Positions 5,042-8,340 of a DNA stretch of 8,340 nt are shown piece by piece. Origin of the DNA: an uncultured Campylobacter sp. (GTDB lineage Bacteria; Campylobacterota; Campylobacteria; Campylobacterales; Campylobacteraceae). The stretch is from NCBI RefSeq assembly GCF_938040115.1, contig NZ_CALHXD010000023.1, positions 1-8,340 of the forward strand. The letters run 5' to 3'. The stretch's first letter is position 1; each line of letters begins with the position of its first letter. Both the position numbers and the translations under genes were made by a program. The notes under the pieces are model-generated. The model was not told the DNA's origin, ran no database searches, and was given only the letters and a program-made list of their open reading frames with translations.

Positions 5042-7627
5042 CTAAATTTTATCCCAATCCTCCGCAAAAGCTCCTTTTTTAGGGCCGCTCTTGCCGTGGC
5101 AGTCTTTGTATTTTTTGCCGCTTCCGCACGGGCATGGGTCGTTTCGCGATACTTTTTTACCAGGCTTTTCTTCACTCTCAGGTGCACCGACGGTCTCGCT
5201 ATCTTGAGCTTCTTGCGGCGCAGACTCACTAGGCTCGGAGAAGCTTAGGCGCACGGCCGTTAGTATCTTGATACTCTCAAATTTGATGCGACTAACGAGC
5301 TCCATAAAGAGATTAAAGCTCTCTTTTTTATACTCGGTTAGCGGATCTTTTTGATTGTAGCCGCGCAGTCCGATGCCGGTTTTTAGGATGTCCATCTGAT
5401 ATAGATGCTCGCGCCATGCGGTGTCTAACACCTGCAGGCAAAGCACCTTTTCTAGGTATCTGCGCTGATCGGCGCCTATGACGCCCATTTTTTCTTCGTA
5501 GTCAGCCTCAAATTTAGCCGTTATCTTTTCGGCAAGCTCGGCATAGTCGAGATCTTTTAGATCATCTGGCTGCATGAACGCGCCGTTTGAGATTATCACG
5601 GAGCTTAGTTTTTCGAGATTGTATTCGCTCTTTGGCTCGCCTGCGTAAATTTCAGCCTGAGCTAGCAGATGCTCGACAAATTCGGCGCGATTTTGTTTGA
5701 TTTTTTCGCCGACTTCAAAATTTGGATCAAGCAACTCGTTTCTAAATTTATACACCGTTTTTCGTTGCTCGTTTGCGACGTCGTCGTACTCGAGGATGTG
5801 TTTTCGCGCTTCAAAGTGCAGGCTTTCGACCTTTTTTTGCGCATTTTCGACGGCTCTAGTGACCATTTTCGAGTCGATGCTTTCGCCCTCTTCGATACCA
5901 AGGCGCGTCATTATCGCTTTTATGCGGTCGCTGCCGAATATCCGAAGTAAGTTATCTTCAAGGCTTAGGTAAAAGCGGCTCACTCCAGGATCGCCCTGAC
6001 GCCCCGAGCGGCCTCGCAGCTGGTTGTCGATACGGCGGCTTTCGTGCCTTTCAGTGCCGATGATGTATAGACCGCCTAGGTTTCGCACCTCGTCGTCGAT
6101 ACGGATATCTACGCCGCGTCCGGCCATATTCGTCGCGATAGTAACCGCGCCGCGAGCGCCGGCTTGAGCGATGATCTCGGCTTCTTTTTCGTGATTTTTA
6201 GCGTTTAGCACGGAGTGCGGGATCTTTTCTTTTACGAGTAAGCTATGCAACTTTTCGCTCTTTTCGATCGAGGCGGTGCCCACAAGTACGGGCTGACCGC
6301 GGTCGTGAGCTTTTTTGATCTCGTCGATCACGGCTTTAAATTTCTCATTTTCGGTTTTATATATGAGATCGTTGTTGTCTTTTCTGATTACCGGCACGTT
6401 TGTCGGGATCGATACGACATCAAGCTTGTAAATTTGCGAAAACTCGGTCGCCTCCGTCTGCGCCGTACCCGTCATGCCCGATAGTTTTTTGTAAAGTCTA
6501 AAATAGTTTTGAAATGTAATATCTGCTAGAGTTTGGCTCTCTTCTTGGATCTTTACGCCCTCTTTAGCCTCGAGCGCCTGATGCAAGCCCTCGCTAAATC
6601 TTCGTCCTTCGCTAAGACGCCCCGTAAATTCGTCCACGATGACAACTTGCCCGTCACGAACGACGTAGTGAACGTCCTTTTCAAAGAGATTGTGCGCTTT
6701 TAGAGCTTGGTCTAGGTGGTGGCTCAAAATCGCGTTTTCCATGTCGTAGAGATTTGCCACGCCAAAGAGCTTTTCAGCCTTTGAGATGCCTTCTTCGGTG
6801 ATCGCTATCGTGCGGTTTTTCTCATCAACGACAAAGTCGCCCGTGGCCTTTTCTTGCGGAGTCGCAGGCGGTTCGCCGCGCTTCATCTGGCGCGCGACTT
6901 CGTTTGCCTTGATGTAGCCGTCTAGCGTGCGATTCGTAGGACCCGAGATAATGAGCGGAGTCCTGGCCTCGTCGATGAGGATACTATCGACCTCGTCAAC
7001 GATGACGAAGTTATGCTCTCTTTGCACCTTATCTTTGAAATCCATCTTCATATTATCGCGTAGGTAGTCAAAGCCGAATTCATTATTCGTACCGTACGTG
7101 ATATCGCTATCGTATGCCGCTTTGCGCGCTGCGTCGTCGTATTCTCCGCCTAGTATCACGCCGACGCTAAGGCCTAGAAATTTATAAATTTCGCCCATTT
7201 GCGTCGCGTCGCGTTTGGCGAGGTAGTCGTTTACGGTCACGACGTGCACGCCCTTGCCGCTCATTGCGTTTAAAACGACGGGCAAGCTTGCTACGAGGGT
7301 TTTACCTTCGCCCGTTTTCATCTCGGCGATCTTGCCGTCGTTTAGTACCATGCCGCCGATTAGCTGAACGTCGAAATGGCGCATATTTAGCGTCCTTTTA
7401 CCGACCTCGCGCACGATGGCAAACACGTCGTCTAGCAGTTCGTCCTGGCTTTTTTCGCCGTTTTGCACCTGTGCTTTAAATTCGTTAAATTTAGCCTTTA
7501 GCTCATCGTCGCTCATCGCTTGATATTTGCTTTCAAGCGAGTTTATATAGGCGACTCGTCTAAAATATTTTTTTACTTCCCTGTCGTTTTTCGTACCGAA
7601 TATCTTTTGCATAAACGCCGTTATCAT
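5042..7627 (-). CDS. secA: Protein translocase ATPase SecA
   Basis: The 861-residue motor ATPase of the Sec pathway, which pushes unfolded preproteins through SecYEG at the inner membrane. Domains in order: N-terminal nucleotide-binding domain with Walker A MKTGEGKT (103-110), the VTVNDYLAKRD and YGTNNEFGFDYLRDN signatures, and Walker B VIVDEVDSILIDEAR (208-222); preprotein cross-linking domain about 225-365; second nucleotide-binding domain with TNMAGRGVD (499-507) and the QLRGRSGRQGD arginine-finger region (536-546); helical scaffold and wing domains with HILEYDDVANEQRK (610-623) and WREHLYQMD (738-746). An acidic linker follows, then the C-terminal zinc-binding tail with Cys 832, Cys 834, Cys 843 and His 844, which is known to bind SecB or ribosomes in other species. 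Length and motifs are complete. The ATG at 7627 has AAAGG 6 nt upstream. It is transcribed divergently from lolA across 87 nt and ends at the terminator 4986-5029. Confidence 0.99.
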   Translation of the reverse strand: MITAFMQKIFGTKNDREVKKYFRRVAYINSLESKYQAMSDDELKAKFNEFKAQVQNGEKSQDELLDDVFAIVREVGKRTLNMRHFDVQLIGGMVLNDGKIAEMKTGEGKTLVASLPVVLNAMSGKGVHVVTVNDYLAKRDATQMGEIYKFLGLSVGVILGGEYDDAARKAAYDSDITYGTNNEFGFDYLRDNMKMDFKDKVQREHNFVIVDEVDSILIDEARTPLIISGPTNRTLDGYIKANEVARQMKRGEPPATPQEKATGDFVVDEKNRTIAITEEGISKAEKLFGVANLYDMENAILSHHLDQALKAHNLFEKDVHYVVRDGQVVIVDEFTGRLSEGRRFSEGLHQALEAKEGVKIQEESQTLADITFQNYFRLYKKLSGMTGTAQTEATEFSQIYKLDVVSIPTNVPVIRKDNNDLIYKTENEKFKAVIDEIKKAHDRGQPVLVGTASIEKSEKLHSLLVKEKIPHSVLNAKNHEKEAEIIAQAGARGAVTIATNMAGRGVDIRIDDEVRNLGGLYIIGTERHESRRIDNQLRGRSGRQGDPGVSRFYLSLEDNLLRIFGSDRIKAIMTRLGIEEGESIDSKMVTRAVENAQKKVESLHFEARKHILEYDDVANEQRKTVYKFRNELLDPNFEVGEKIKQNRAEFVEHLLAQAEIYAGEPKSEYNLEKLSSVIISNGAFMQPDDLKDLDYAELAEKITAKFEADYEEKMGVIGADQRRYLEKVLCLQVLDTAWREHLYQMDILKTGIGLRGYNQKDPLTEYKKESFNLFMELVSRIKFESIKILTAVRLSFSEPSESAPQEAQDSETVGAPESEEKPGKKVSRNDPCPCGSGKKYKDCHGKSGPKKGAFAEDWDKI

Positions 7628-7657
7628 TTCTAGCCTTTAAATTTTATTAAAGTTTGG

Positions 7658-7663
7658 ATTTTA
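7658..7663 (-). promoter_or_regulatory. Possible -10 element of secA
   Basis: TAAAAT read on the - strand, about 30 nt before the secA ATG. Transcription would start near 7651 and leave a leader containing the AAAGG ribosome binding site. A second TAAAAT at 7646-7641 is too close to the ribosome binding site. The region is so A/T-rich that the choice is uncertain. Confidence 0.3.
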
Positions 7664-7686
7664 ACATTTTATTATTTAAACTTAGC

Positions 7687-7692
7687 TAGAAT
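7687..7692 (+). promoter_or_regulatory. Probable -10 element of lolA
   Basis: TAGAAT, 22 nt upstream of the lolA ATG, downstream of a T-rich stretch (7659-7683) of the kind that replaces the -35 box in Campylobacter promoters. Transcription would begin near 7699, giving a leader of about 15 nt that just includes the AAAGGAAA ribosome binding site. Confidence 0.4.
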
Positions 7693-7714
7693 TTTGCCGG
7701 GTAAAGGAAAATAT

Positions 7715-8227
7715 ATGAAAAAAATTTTAGCATTTTTGCTCTTTTGCGCCTCGGCTTTCGCAGTTACGTTAAATTTCGTCACGCTTCAAAGCGACTTCGT
7801 GCAAACCATCACGAGCGAGAACGAAACGGTCGATTATTTCGGTAAATTTTACGCAAAAAGCAATAACCGCGCCTACTGGATCTACGAGCGCCCGACGCCT
7901 AAAAAAATCTACTTTGATAAAAACCGCGTCGTCGTGATCGAGGATACGCTCGAGCAAGCGATCATCTCTAAATTTGAAAAGGCGCCGAATTTGATCGACG
8001 TCGTTAGAAACGCGGTTAAGATCACCGACACGCTCTACAAGGCCAAATACGACGGCGTAGAGTATCTAATCACCGTCAAAAACTACATCCCGACAAGGAT
8101 CGACTACGAGGACAAGCTCGGCAATAAAATCAAAATCACGTTAAGCAACACGAAAAAGGATTTTAAGATAAGCGATGATTTGCTGACGCCGGTGATACCG
8201 TCGTATTATGACGTCATAAACCAATAA
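7715..8227 (+). CDS. lolA: Outer-membrane lipoprotein carrier protein LolA
   Basis: A 170-residue periplasmic chaperone that accepts lipoproteins released by the LolC/E-type permease and carries them to the outer membrane. It starts with a signal peptide, MKKILAFLLFCASAFA, with likely cleavage after Ala 16, and continues with the LolA hallmarks: LQSDFVQTI near the mature N-terminus, the WIYERPTPKKIYFDKNRVVV segment (about 52-71) that corresponds to the family's W-Y-xx-P motif, and a beta-rich remainder that fits the half-barrel holding the acyl chains. The length is normal for epsilonproteobacteria. I chose the ATG at 7715 over a TTG seven codons upstream because AAAGGAAA stands 4-5 nt before it and the signal peptide begins there. 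No LolB is visible; these bacteria are generally thought to lack it, so LolA may also perform delivery. It is divergent from secA, with the permease gene beyond secA. Confidence 0.95.
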   Translation: MKKILAFLLFCASAFAVTLNFVTLQSDFVQTITSENETVDYFGKFYAKSNNRAYWIYERPTPKKIYFDKNRVVVIEDTLEQAIISKFEKAPNLIDVVRNAVKITDTLYKAKYDGVEYLITVKNYIPTRIDYEDKLGNKIKITLSNTKKDFKISDDLLTPVIPSYYDVINQ

Positions 8228-8269
8228 ATTTCTAGATTTGCGGCTTGTCTTTTTCCTTCGTACTTCGTT

Positions 8270-8329
8270 GGATTTAAATTTTACTCGGTCACTACCGACC
8301 AGGTAGCTCCCGTCGTAAAATTTAAATCC
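8270..8329. repeat. Perfect 15-bp inverted repeat with nested hairpin after lolA
   Basis: GGATTTAAATTTTAC at 8270-8284 is exactly complementary to GTAAAATTTAAATCC at 8315-8329. Inside the 30-nt spacer, CTACC (8292-8296) and GGTAG (8302-8306) form a smaller hairpin around GACCA. It begins 43 nt after the lolA stop. No T-run follows the right arm, so it is not a classical intrinsic terminator, although it could stop or protect the lolA transcript. It may instead be a dispersed intergenic repeat; its right flank is cut by the window end. Confidence 0.65.
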
Positions 8330-8340
8330 GCCTCATCTAA

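Noticed and set aside
5014..5229. A Lys/Arg-rich - strand frame over the secA 3' end
   Set aside because: It is the shifted-frame shadow of the SecA C-terminal linker and zinc-binding tail and crosses the secA terminator.

Overview
The window looks like chromosome from a Campylobacter species. The LolA, SecA and ArsS-type kinase sequences are typical of that group, intergenic DNA is dense in AAATTT words, promoters show a TATAAT-like -10 with no clear -35, and the order lolA / secA / LolC-LolE-type permease is, from memory, the arrangement in C. jejuni. Base composition looks moderate (mid-40s % G+C by eye), which points to the C. curvus / C. showae / C. rectus side rather than C. jejuni. The species call is inference.

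Left part (1-1546, + strand): the C-terminal DNA-binding half of an OmpR-type response regulator, cut by the window edge, followed 20 nt later by a complete ArsS-type sensor histidine kinase. Together they form a two-component system. A cluster of overlapping inverted repeats (1632-1691) follows and probably ends transcription from both sides.

Middle part (1730-3164, - strand): a small three-gene operon of unknown function that is decaying. A promoter with a perfect TATAAT and a strong ribosome binding site precede gene A, which carries an in-frame amber codon. Gene A ends in an ATGA overlap with the intact 70-residue gene B. After a short gap with a good ribosome binding site comes gene C, which carries a one-base frameshift in an A-run and an in-frame ochre codon. 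The reading frames resume cleanly past each lesion. From 3165 to 3598 there is no convincing protein gene. That stretch holds a + strand TATAAT, several inverted repeats and a terminator-like hairpin with a T-run, so it could encode a small RNA.

Right part (3599-8227): a LolC/LolE-family lipoprotein-release permease and full-length secA, both on the - strand and separated by a strong terminator behind secA, then lolA transcribed divergently from secA. SecA drives preprotein export across the inner membrane. The permease and LolA act next, releasing mature lipoproteins and carrying them across the periplasm, so this is an envelope-biogenesis cluster. A perfect 15-bp inverted repeat with a nested hairpin lies just after lolA at the window edge.

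I found no CRISPR array, tRNA, rRNA, transposase or recognisable defence genes. The accessory content is the decaying A-B-C operon and the structured noncoding stretches.
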